Source: Xylona heveae TC161
Lineage: Eukaryota > Ascomycota > Xylonomycetes > Xylonales > Xylonaceae
Length of the DNA stretch: 64,000 nt
Assembly (NCBI RefSeq): GCF_001619985.1
Contig: NW_017264202.1
Coordinates: 806,001-870,000 of the forward strand
Direction: 5' to 3'
Part shown: one piece after another, positions 36,812 to 47,058 of the stretch
How the letters are laid out: every line of letters starts with the position of its first letter
Position numbering within the stretch: position 1 is the stretch's first letter
Translations under genes and position numbers: made by a program
The notes under the pieces: generated by a model
What the model was told of the DNA's origin: nothing
What the model saw: only the letters and a program-made list of their open reading frames with translations
Databases searched by the model: none

Positions 36812-37153
36812 GAAAGACGTCTTATTACTCCCACCTTCCCACGCCAGCTCTCTGAAAATTTATCTGCCAAATGGTCCTATATTGTAAATAAATTAAGCAA
36901 AGTTGGTGCTGGACGAGGACTCTACCGGTCCCAAACCCCGGAGAACGATGAAATTCACGAGCTCCGCCTCGATCATGGCCCACAGCATAGTAATGACGAA
37001 GACAAGTTTGATGTCAACATTCAGGCAAACGGCCGAGGACCAGCAAGTCACAAGAAGATGATATCGTTGACAGTTAGCAAGAGTGAAAAATTAGGGCAAC
37101 AGGCTATTAGAGAGAAGTTCAAAAGAGCTGCTGAAGAAAGAGGGTATCTGTAA
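36812..37153 (+). pseudogene. Start-less ORF fragment, probable gene remnant
   Basis: A frame of 113 codons is open from just after a TAA at 36809-36811 to TAA at 37151. It has no ATG until KKMISLTVSK far inside. Composition is protein-like (SENLSAKWSYIVNKLSKV, then a charged end KFKRAAEERGYL). The frame upstream of the stop also looks protein-like for about 30 codons (HHQAEFPRYWYGSHMANRD). It may be the last exon of a gene or an eroded gene. Family not recognised. Confidence 0.4.
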
Positions 37154-37321
37154 GCAGCGGCAGGACAGAGGCTTTGTTACCCGTCAGGCAGGCATTGGAT
37201 CAAGAATGTATCTGCTTAGATTTGGGAACTTGAGAAGCCGAATGAAGGAAGTTGACTTTAGCATAGTAAAGCACTGCTCTTCAATCAGCACGCGATCCCT
37301 GAATTCCCGGCAATTTCTTAT

Positions 37322-39083
37322 TCAAAGCCCTTTCCAATCAGTTATATCCCAGCGACCGATGTTATCTAGAAATTCCTGTCGTTCTTTCTCATCTTCAAGC
37401 GAGTTTAGTATATCTTTTAGCACAACCTTAAGCTGCCTCTTTTGCATTTCAAACTCTTCCTTTGGAACCCATCCTTCTCGAGCAACTGGTATGTTGTAGT
37501 GTTGTAACAGATCTTTAAATTCATTCCATCGTCGCCCATCAATTCTATGTTGCCTCAGCTCATTTGGACCAATACTTATCGGGCATGGTGGAGGGCTGCT
37601 GATCCTGGAGTGCATCTCGGGCCAGGTTCGTTGAATATGTATTAGGAGTTCTCGGAGAACAAGGACATCAGTCTCTCGACTGAAAGATCCTCCTCCAAGG
37701 ATAGTGACAAGTTGTCGAATGGATGCAAAAGGATCTCCTTCGAGGATTTGAGATACTTCAGGTGCAACATCTGGAAGAGAACTTAAATAGTACTGTTGTA
37801 ACATTGACTGCCGGTAGTTGTTCCATATCCTTTTCTTCTCAGGCTCGGTCATAGAATCAAATCCATCTGGTAATTCAAGGAGCAAAGAGCCGGATTCGAC
37901 AGCCAAAAACTGAGGTATTCTCGCCTGAAGAAACAAGGGCAGGGCAACTGTGCCTTGCCAATCAATGATGCCAGTGATTTTTCCAGAAGGTGCGACGAAA
38001 ATATTGCCAGAATGCAGGTCTCGATGCCACAACGCAGGTCGAGAGAGGTTGACTGGCTCTTGATAGCATGATACGAGATATGGTACGGCTGCTTCGTACT
38101 GTTTTAACAACTCAATAGCTGCTGCTGGAGAGGTGTCGCTACAAGTATTAACCGCAAAGGAAAAGGGTTCCTTCAAAAAATGGCCACGTTCCAGTTCATG
38201 TTGTGAAGTTTTGACTTTCGTAATGAAGGACTCGGCAACAGCAGTAAGATAATCTTTTGGCAGATGCCCTAAATTGCATGATTAGTCTTACTCTGATCCA
38301 TTAATAGTAAGGTGCTTTACATGGGCCGCCATCCACTCCCGCCATCTTCAGTCTCTTGTCCGAAAAGTCATTATTTGCTAGAGGGCCCAAGCAAAAGCGT
38401 GGAGGGACCTTGGCCATTACCGGCTGCCGCTTGGACAATCCAAGCGTAATTGCATCCTCTGTAAAATATAAGCTGCCATATCCACTGAATCCGCTACTGC
38501 CTTGAAGCAAACGCGTTTGAAGAGACAATATTTGGTCTACAATGGCAAACTTTTGGTCGACATCAAGTGAATGCCACGTGGTGTTCAGAGCAATTCCAGG
38601 CACCTCTTCCATAATGATATATTCACAACCAACAGGATTATCACTAGATATACTCCATGCAAGGACTTCGGGTACAGGGATTCCTATTTCGCTCCGCATA
38701 TATTCCATTGTAGCAACTTCACTAGCAGTGATAAAGTGCTCGGGAACAAGAGGATCAGGCATTTTAATGATCAACCGTCGACCTTGCTCGGCAGCTACAA
38801 AAACCTTATTGGAAGCACCCTCAGCAAGCTTTTTTATGCGGATCCTGTGACTAGAGGGGTTTATACCCATGGCCCGGGCTGCCACCTCTTTAAGTGCCGA
38901 TTCGTTAAAGCTTCTTGTATGCTGAGACATCTGATGCGCCTCGTTCCATAGCCATCGTCCAGAGGTCTGGCGGAAGAGGTTCTCGCTTTTACCATATTTG
39001 TCCAGCGCAAGACGTTGAGAAGCAGAGAGGAGGCGCCGAAGGACCGCAGAAATCGATTGCCAACATTTCCGTGTGTTTAACAT
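37322..39083 (-). CDS. AIM9-like phosphotransferase (APH/choline-kinase fold)
   Basis: Exons 39083-38321 and 38268-37322 (52-nt intron, CCAT|GTAAAG to TTTAG) encode 569 residues. The N-terminus is basic and may be a mitochondrial presequence (MLNTRKCWQSISAVLRRLLS). The fold signatures are ASNKVFVAAEQGRRLIIKMP (nucleotide-binding lysine), LWHRDLHSGNIFV (catalytic loop with HRD-type Asp) and GIIDWQGT (metal-binding Asp). After the core, a helical tail contains EGWVPKEEFEMQKRQL. The whole layout matches the fungal family annotated as altered inheritance of mitochondria protein 9 / phosphotransferase enzyme family. The substrate is unknown. All catalytic residues are present, so it should be active. 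It sits at the left edge of an accessory block next to another kinase-fold gene. Confidence 0.85.
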
Positions 39084-39713
39084 AAGATAAAGCTATGTAG
39101 AATAGAGAGTTAGCTATTGTAAGAATCTTTGAGAGCTAGACTACTCCGTACTAGGCAGTAGAAGGAGTGTACTCGATATTGTAGGTCGTTGAGGTAAGGT
39201 AGACTGTTGGTAACTCTTAATAACGACGTGCTGGCAGATGGGCTGCCGTTTCTGGAGGCCTCGGGCGCCGTTTCCAAAGGTGCATCTGCCCACCCAACCA
39301 ACAGTTGACTAAGGCATCTGTCCTGAACAGTCAGCCAGGGTACAATCAAGGTACTCCTCATGCCATGGTTGCTTCACTTTCTTGCGGTCCGATGCTGTTT
39401 GGTAATTTTTTTTTATAGCGAATTCGTCTAGCAATGAAATCTTGGTATTTCATGAGCTTAGGGACGCATTCTCCTGTTTTTGGAATCTGATCCTTCTATG
39501 AAAGTGACGTTTCAACACCTTCTGGGACCAACAAGCACACTTACCCCAAACCTTGAAGATGCATTAACATGGATGGGAATTCGAGGATACACAGACAAGA
39601 CAAAAGAAGCAATTTTTGTGAGCTAGGATCTGAAAGATTTTTCTTTAATGGCATCTGCCCTATCTAAGCCACAGGCATTATCCTCACATTGGATGAACAC
39701 TTCCTTAGCATAC
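39084..39713. other. Intergenic, between AIM9-like gene and kinase-like gene
   Basis: Upstream DNA of the AIM9-like gene and 3' flank of the kinase-like gene. The CpG-poor composition of the neighbouring block begins near 39.6 kb. No gene or repeat recognised. Confidence 0.6.
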
Positions 39714-40574
39714 CTATTCTCCAAAACCAGCTTCACAGTGTTCCAGATACTCTTCACATTCTTGGACCCTTTCGTGATATTCATCCATTCCCATAACCTT
39801 CCCCTCACCTACACTAATATCTCTGCTATCAACACTGGTGACAATTTCACACTTCAGATCAGCGATTGATAGGTAACTGCTTTTCCAGCATTTTTGAATA
39901 ATACTGCCAAATATCAAGATTCCATGAAGGTCGCTCTTTGCTTCGCATAGAACTAGGTCTTTGCTGATGAAAATGAAATAGCCACAGCTTCCAATCACAA
40001 ATTGCTTGCTTGCAGCACCAGCAACACCAAAGCTGCCTGAGTCTAGCCACTTGTAATATGGCTCAGTTGCCCCTTGAATGTACTCTCCATAATTACACAC
40101 ACTGTCAAAATTGCACAGCTTAGCATTGCTGCGATCATCAAGCAGAATGTTTGGAGGGCGGAGGTTGCAGTGTGCTATTCGAAGTTGTTTGAGCCATGCA
40201 ATCGCATTTGTAACCTGATAGATCCATCGTACCCTATCCATCTTTGAGATTGGTGATTTTCCCTGAATGCATTCAGAGAGAGTTCCCTGCAGGCACTCTA
40301 GGAAGAGGTAGTGCTTGCTGTGTAGAAAACAGGCAATGATGTTGGCATGCCAGTTCTCCAGCCTGGCAAGAACATCATAGATCTTACTCTTGTGTTTGAT
40401 GCCAATGAGACTGTCATTCTGCTGCTCAACATAACTCTCATTTATGTTATCAAATCTCCAGGGTGCTTTGACCACAATTTTGACACTGACAAAGAAAACA
40501 ACACCAGTCACTCCATTGAAAAGGTGAGGAGAAATCAAAAATGGGGAACGCAGACAGGGAGTAGACTCTGACAT
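39714..40574 (-). pseudogene. Protein-kinase-like gene lacking both catalytic aspartates (pseudokinase or decayed copy)
   Basis: One uninterrupted frame of 286 residues. Kinase-fold landmarks: a short N-lobe with VVKAPWRF, LENWHANIIACF, a hinge-like YLFLECLQGTLSE, RWIYQVTNAIAWL, then AHCNLRPPNILLD where kinases of this fungal group have HCD, LCNFDSVCNYGEYIQGATEP where DFD or DFG is expected, and a C-lobe ending CWKSSYLSIADL. Both metal/catalytic Asp positions are Asn, and each Asn codon follows TGC (TGCAAC, TGCAAT), so each could derive from TGCGAY by a CpG-to-CpA change. A glycine-rich loop is not clear. It belongs to the expanded lineage-specific kinase-like proteins of Onygenales (inference). 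It could be a true pseudokinase, since the frame is intact, but the CpG-depleted surroundings favour decay. Confidence 0.7.
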
Positions 40575-40705
40575 CTTGGAAAGTCTTTCTCCTACTGTGT
40601 ATTGATAAGTTGAAATGGTGCTGTAGGATGCAGAGGAAGCTGTTCAGAAGAGCTGAGGTGGACTCAGAAAATAGATACTCTGATTGCTTCCAAGGCATGC
40701 TTTGG

Positions 40706-40861
40706 AGGTAACTCCCAGAAGCAACTCCCAGAGGCAACTCCCAGAGGCAACTCCCAGAGGCACCTCCCAGAAGCACCTCCCAGAGGCACCTCCCAGAGGT
40801 ACCTCCCAGAGGCACCTCCCAGAGGCACCTCCCAGAGGCAACTCCCAGAGGCACCTCCCAG
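40706..40861 (+). repeat. 13-bp minisatellite, 12 copies
   Basis: Twelve tandem units of AGGCAMCTCCCAG (M = A or C), each 13 bp and differing by at most two bases, end to end from 40706 to 40861. It lies about 130 bp upstream of the kinase-like ATG at 40574. Because 13 is not a multiple of three, the unit cycles through all three frames, and long stop-free translations arise on both strands. Confidence 0.95.
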
Positions 40862-42393
40862 GGCTTGATCATGTTTGATATACTGTTACCTCTACATAGA
40901 CCAAAGCTATTTAAACAGGAGGCTGCATCAGCATGATATAGAAGAAACTTTTCTCATTAGGCACAGAAAATCATATACCACAGGATTCATCCATCTTAAT
41001 CTAGTTAGTATCATCTGGCATAGCAACAGGATCTCAACAGCTGACAATATAACAGCAAAATGTGCCAGAAAACATACTCAAAAGACAAGTATATTTGTCA
41101 ACACCAATTCCAAAAGGCACCCACAATAATCCAATGCCCCACTGCAATTCAACAAAAAAGCAATTGTGCAAGCTATACCAACAACCACAGCATTGGTCTG
41201 ACAATGAAGAAGCATCCTTGCAACAGCTGCCTGAACAATGGGAGCTGGATCCATGACGGCAATCAATATGTCAAACGAGCCTGAAGCCAAAGAAACTTCT
41301 TGGCTTGGGCAATTAGCCCTCCACCATTTCCCTGAAGGCTGGAAAGCATGTTTGACAGGAGAGGATGAAGAGAGAGATATTTGAGTTTCACATTTACAAA
41401 GTATTGTCTTGCAAACACAGTCATTATCTATTGAAGATTTGGTTATCCTCTCCCTTGCATAGCAATTCAAATTATTGAAAATTTATTTCCCAGTTCTGTT
41501 GGTGATATCTGAATGGAGATGCAACTTGGGTTGCAGATGATCCTAGCCACTTGTTAGTATATTATTAGGTAGTTTCAAACAGCAGAAGTACATTGAATCT
41601 TTCTTTACCAACAGCTCCTGATGGGAGTGTTGTATCCATACGTCACTTAATGTAATGTGCACCATGATTCTGTCTTTCCCTTCCACGTCCCATACCAGCC
41701 AAGTTGCACAATCAAACGTCTCAAATCGGAGTTTCCCAGTAGCATACTGCTTGGGATAGAAGTACTTGTTACAAAAGCATGTCAGATCCTAAGTAACCAT
41801 CAGAGATGACACAAATGGAAGAAAGTAAACATTGCACCTACCAACCATTCCACGAAGGGAGATCTGACGTCAGCTTGCCCATCTGATGCTGTAGGGAGGA
41901 TATTGCAAACAATGAGCAGAGGCTGGGCTCAAACATCTACTTTCTCAATCTCCTCTGGTTGAATAACTATAGGCTCCATGGCACATAGCACATGGGTCAC
42001 GATGGAAATAGAGGATACAGAAGAATCTCAATTGTTTTGCTTTACATTGTGTACTTGTCAAAATTAGCCTGACTTTATTTCTAAGCTACCAATTACTACA
42101 CATGAACTCCTCCCTCAGCTCAGTAAACACCATATCACCCAGGCAGTCTGTCTAGCTCCTCTGGCCAATCATTTAGGTCATAAAAAGACTGGTCTATGAC
42201 CTGTCTGCTAAGCAAAAGTTCCATATCATTCACATTGAACATTTCTAATATTTGTCATGATGAAGAAGATACAAGTAACTCATGGAGACTGGTAGATGTT
42301 GCTGCCTTTGTGTGTGGTCCTTCATGCTGCTTGGCATCACTCAGAAATTCATGAATACCTATGAATAACATTAGCATCCACACAGTAAATCAA

Positions 42394-43160
42394 TCAGATC
42401 CACAAAGAAGACTGACTTGAATGCTCTGGAGAATCTGTGTGAGCTGGGAGCATGTAGCTATAACTCCTTCTCAGCTTTTTCATTGGTCTGTCTTGTATAT
42501 CAGTGTCCTTTATCTTATTTCTCAAGTTGGCAACTAATTCTGTATTCTTCTTTTCTTTGTGCATAGGAATCTCAAGGTGCTTGCTTTGACAATCCACCAT
42601 AGCATTTAACTGTTCATCAAGCTGTTGCCTGGTCCTCTCAAGCAGCTCCTGTTTCTGACGTGCAACTTCACATGAAGCCGACCCTAGTTTCAAATTCTCC
42701 CATCTACCTCCATCCACATTCAGGCAAGTCTCAATATGGCAGATAAAGTTATCCACATTCAAATTCAAGGTACTGCAGATACAGAGAGCTTCACAATGGA
42801 CATCTGTACACAGTAAATATCATGGTCTTTGTGAAAGAGTCAAACAAGCTCATACAGCACCAATAGTGTCTTAGCAAATTGTCCCTTTGTGAGAAGGTTA
42901 GATCCTTAGCCATGTACTGCCCATCAGGGCAGAATATACACTGGACGTTGGTGTCTGAGCAATGATATGAGGTGAAGGCCTTCATGAGCTCTCCCAGTAG
43001 GGTTTGGATTCGAGATTGCTGCAAAGCGTGAGAATGGTCAACACATCACGGCATTTGCAGCAAACCTTGTCAACAGCCAGATGCTGACATAAGGTCTCTC
43101 TATCCTCAAATGGCTCCAAACACCACAGACACTTCCACTGCAAACTAGCTTGGTCAGTCA
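42394..43160 (-). pseudogene. Zinc-finger C-terminal remnant resembling DUF3435 tyrosine recombinase (Crypton-type/FluG-like)
   Basis: Read on the minus strand, three adjacent frames carry a string of zinc-finger-like pieces. The first is CLWCLEPFEDRETLCQH (43160-43034). Next is CIFCPDGQYMAKDLTFSQRD followed by NLLRH and, further on, YRCPL (43024-42791). Then NFICHIETC is followed by a helical charged tail ARQKQELLERTRQQLDEQLN (42768-42394). The order CxxC, RDNLLRH, CP..C and a final H..C/H is what I know from the C-terminus of fungal DUF3435 proteins, which are tyrosine recombinases of mobile DNA. The frame is interrupted, and no catalytic recombinase region can be read upstream, so this is an eroded fragment. 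Chance similarity of a short finger region is possible. Confidence 0.45.
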
Positions 43161-46140
43161 TTTTGTATGCAGAGCTTGGCTGACAGAGTATGTTCAGTCA
43201 TAATGGTTTGTGTTTCCCAGATTAATTCAAAGATCTCAGCTTCTGGCGTCTTTTATGGGAGGCATGTAACTAGTGTCCGCCGGGAAGCAGCTACAGTACG
43301 AGGCAAAGGAAGAAGCCCTTTCTATAGTCCAGCCGGTTGCCCAAAGTGCAGCTTAACGTGTCTTTTTGCCTACAGGATTAGATTGTCCTTTAATTGCAGG
43401 GTAGTGAAGCAAACTCAGCACGCCTGCAGCAATGGTGAGGAAAGGCAGCATCTCAATGTACCTTGGATTTGTACTGATACTTCCTTTGGATTGTCACAGT
43501 TTGGGCTGATGCTACAAACTCTGTCCTGTGGACTGTTTAAGATGCCAGCCTTCTCTCTGCACTCTCCACCTGTGCTACCATGGTCGACTGTGCTGTTTCC
43601 AACACCACACAGGTGCTGTCCAGCCTGATGTTATGGACACAAAGGCAACAAGGTTCTGGTCGCTAGAGGATCTCATGCTCGAGCTCTGAACCCTATGATC
43701 TCCAATTCCTGTTGACTCTCCTTGGACTAACAATATAAATCTATGCCTTGGTCAATTGGCTACTTGTGTTGGTGACACGTCTTACTTCCAGACACTGTCC
43801 TGGTCAACCATGGCATGTACTGTACAACAAGCTGAACGAGTCTGATCCCTGCAAGATGGCTGGCACATTACATGCAGCTGGCTGGCTTAGACAAGCTGTT
43901 TCAGGTGCAGGGTATTGTGGTGAGATAACATGCTGTTCACCATATGTAGTGGGTAAATTTATGATGCACCCACAGAATGGAGAGCCCAGAGCTTACTGTC
44001 ACCAGCTTTTCTGTAATTTCTGCCACTGCCTGTCACCTTGAGCAACATTTGATACCTTCTGTTTCAAGCCACGCTTGATGATGCAAGAAACCGAACTGGC
44101 TCTAGACAAAATCAGAGAGGATATTTTGCACTACGATGGAGATATTGGAGGGCTTGACCAGATTCAGAATAAACTATCACATCTGCAAGCGCAAGTCAAA
44201 ATTCAGAGAACACTGCAAATGACAACAACAGTGCTATGCCAGCAGCCAAACAATAAGGTGCTTCCAAACCAACTGGCGACCAGAGTTAAGCATTTTATCC
44301 AATTTGTGTACCAAAAGCCTATACTTGAACAAGATAAGTCATCCACCAATCAAAGACGTCTGCAGTTGCACAAGCTACCATGCAATGCATTGAAGTTGTG
44401 TAGTTTATCATACAAGATCAAGGACATCATCAAGCTGCCAATGAAATAGTTTGAATTTCTTGTCAAAAACATAATGGACTATTTAAATCATTGCAACCTG
44501 GTTGGCTATTTGTATCATAACAACATTAACAAGGCTGTCCATGGCAAGCTTGACCCTGATGACAAGAATTTGTTTAAAGGCTTTCTGAAGGGTGCAACAT
44601 GCCTGTTGCTCCAATGATTAGTGCTTCTAATCAAATATAATTGAGCTAGCTCACATTGAACTTCAGTCCATGAAACAAAAGCATGACAGTAGGTCACATC
44701 CATCATTCTCAGAATGGACATTAATGTTGACCAGAAGCCAATGCAATCTCCCTACCTGTTGAACCAAGGAATTCTACTTTTTATGAACAGGATATGGAAG
44801 AGAGACCATTACAGACAACCAGACATAAGTCAAATGATTAATAATACATTTGAGGTGCTGAAATTTCTACTAGAAATTGACTATAGATGCTCCGGTGCTC
44901 CAATCAGCCAAATAGAATTGTTGGGAGTCTTGCTATCAAATGCAATCTCGAGTAGCAATCAGTGGCAATGGGAACATAAGCTAGGAGAAACAGTGGAGAC
45001 AGAGACAACAGACTGCTTAAATGCATTGGTTCCCAAGAGTCAGAACCAAGACATTTCCATCATGGTACTGGTTGGCCACAAGAAGGGACTTGAATTGATT
45101 GAAAGTTTTGAACTCATGTCTATGTGAACTTTACCATCACTCTGATGACACACACCTCAAATCCAGCCAGAACACAGCTTGTCACATATGTAGTTTCACT
45201 TTCATGTTCCCAGTACAGTGCACTATTCATGTCTGCTTTTGGATCAAAGATCATGATTGATTTGCCTCAGCCTGTGATTTGCCTGTCATGATCAATTGCC
45301 TTGAAAAGCTTGATGTTGATGTATTCTTCTTCCCCCAAAAGGGCTTTGGCACCAGCCTATTTGAGATTAGATATTATTTTGTGGATTCAATGATGCTAAA
45401 CCACACCTCTGACATAGTCTATGGCAGCCAAGTTTACAAAATGTATTAGTTTCCTAAAGTTTCTGTTTTGTTATTAGTAAACATAGACCATTCTCAGTTC
45501 ATTCTTATCACAGAAATTCTTGAAGAAGAATCAATAAATTTCTAGGAAACCCACAATTGATCAAGGAATCTGTGCCTTGCAGCTTTTGTGAGCAAGCATG
45601 TTTGCAAACATTGAAATCCATGAACAACAGCAAGAACTGACCCTGAACAGTGCTCACACAGAGATGTCAATTCAAAAGACAAAGCCAAGGGTGGTCTTGT
45701 CTAGAAGTTTAGTTATCAAAGCTTGTTAGTGTAGAGGTACAACACTTGTCCAGAATAATAAAGTGATGATATCAGAAAAAACAAGTTAACTCTTTAAAAA
45801 GTCATTGACAATGACAACTATTACTCGATGCTCAACAAGGTGGGGCATAATCATTCTCACACAGGGCTGAATATTACAATGACTAAGTACACAGTATCAG
45901 ATGAAAATGGTGGCACTCGAGTTGTCACCTGGGCTCCTTCAATGGTGGGTACAGCAATCCAAAGAACAAACAGCACCCAGTCCAACTGAGGGATATCAAG
46001 ACTTTACAAACTGCTTAGTTAACCCACATATCCACTACACATCTCTCTGTTTCCTGGTCTTCAAGTCACCTCAAAATATTGACCACAGCTTGGAGAAGGT
46101 ATCCTTTGCTTCTGGTGAAATTGGAACAATACAAGACTAA

Positions 46141-47058
46141 CCTTGGTACGCAAAGTGTTTTGGACTTTGCCAGGGTTGGCAAGAATTGGACAAGTTGACC
46201 GAGTGTGAGTAGTGGAAGCGACTCTCACTGAGGAAGTGGGGAATTAGCTAAAGAGACTAATTGGATATATTTGGCTTTCCATACTGCGGGATAACCGATC
46301 GGTGGGTAGTTGGGCTATTGGTAGAATGGGTCACGCTATCGTATATATGAACACAGGAGAATCTTCAACGATATGTAAACGGTAGAATGGGGAGATGCTA
46401 GTTTTTCTCATAAAAATCTCTCCAGTCTCCCAAAAAGTGGGAATATCCCAGCTTTTATGGAGCGTAGATATAAGCTAATCGTGGATTATGGTTAAGCCAT
46501 TATCCATTATCCTTTTGCAATAGCAACTGTGGTAGCGATAGAAGCAAGAGCGAGCGATAAACAAAGTAATTCCATCCTTAGTCATGCATGCCCCCCCCAC
46601 AATACGGAACGCGAAACCAAAAGTCATGACAGTACGCTAGCAGGGATGCGTGCAAGTTTGGGAACCAAAACTGTCTATTTGGTATAGTATGTTTCAAATT
46701 ACTAATATTTTACTAAGTTAACTAATGACTAACTTTAGTTTCGTTTGGCAGAGATAATCAATACTGATAAGATTGATTGGATAAAGAATCCCAAAAAAGG
46801 AAAAGCGTGGAACTCCAACATCAAGAGACCACGTTCCCCATTTGCTGTTTCGACTCGATTTAGAAACACTGAGAATCCGCCCTGAACTGCGTGACGTGAA
46901 AAGTCCCTGGTCAGAGGTGTGTTTCGCCCCACAAGTCTATTTCTTTATTTTTTCAATTGTCATCATTCTTACGATTTGTTCAGATTACTCTCTTTTTATC
47001 TAATCCTTCTTGAGGCCAACGAGACCTCTTCCATAGTCTCCGCTGCCAGATCACATGG
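46141..47058. other. Intergenic region before the acetyl-CoA transporter gene
   Basis: CpG returns to normal frequency here, marking the right edge of the depleted block. AT-rich DNA followed by a C/T-rich leader just before the ATG at 47059. No gene seen. Confidence 0.6.

Larger units (their letters stand above)
39600..46140. other. CpG-depleted accessory block with decayed repeats
   Basis: Composition changes sharply against both flanks: TpG and CpA are abundant and CpG is rare. From 44951 to 45825, 875 bases, I find no CpG at all. It contains the kinase-like gene, the 13-bp minisatellite, the recombinase-like zinc-finger remnant and short protein-like frames without known family (minus 41078-41470; plus 44075-44449 and 44714-45127). 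A small piece near 43.26-43.38 kb keeps normal CpG. Selective CpG loss in repeats is known in Coccidioides and resembles repeat-induced point mutation followed by drift. No intact mobile element is visible. Confidence 0.7.

Noticed and set aside
40684-40878. Repeat protein encoded by the 13-bp array
   Set aside because: Stop-free in several frames on both strands because the unit lacks stop words; no evidence of a gene.
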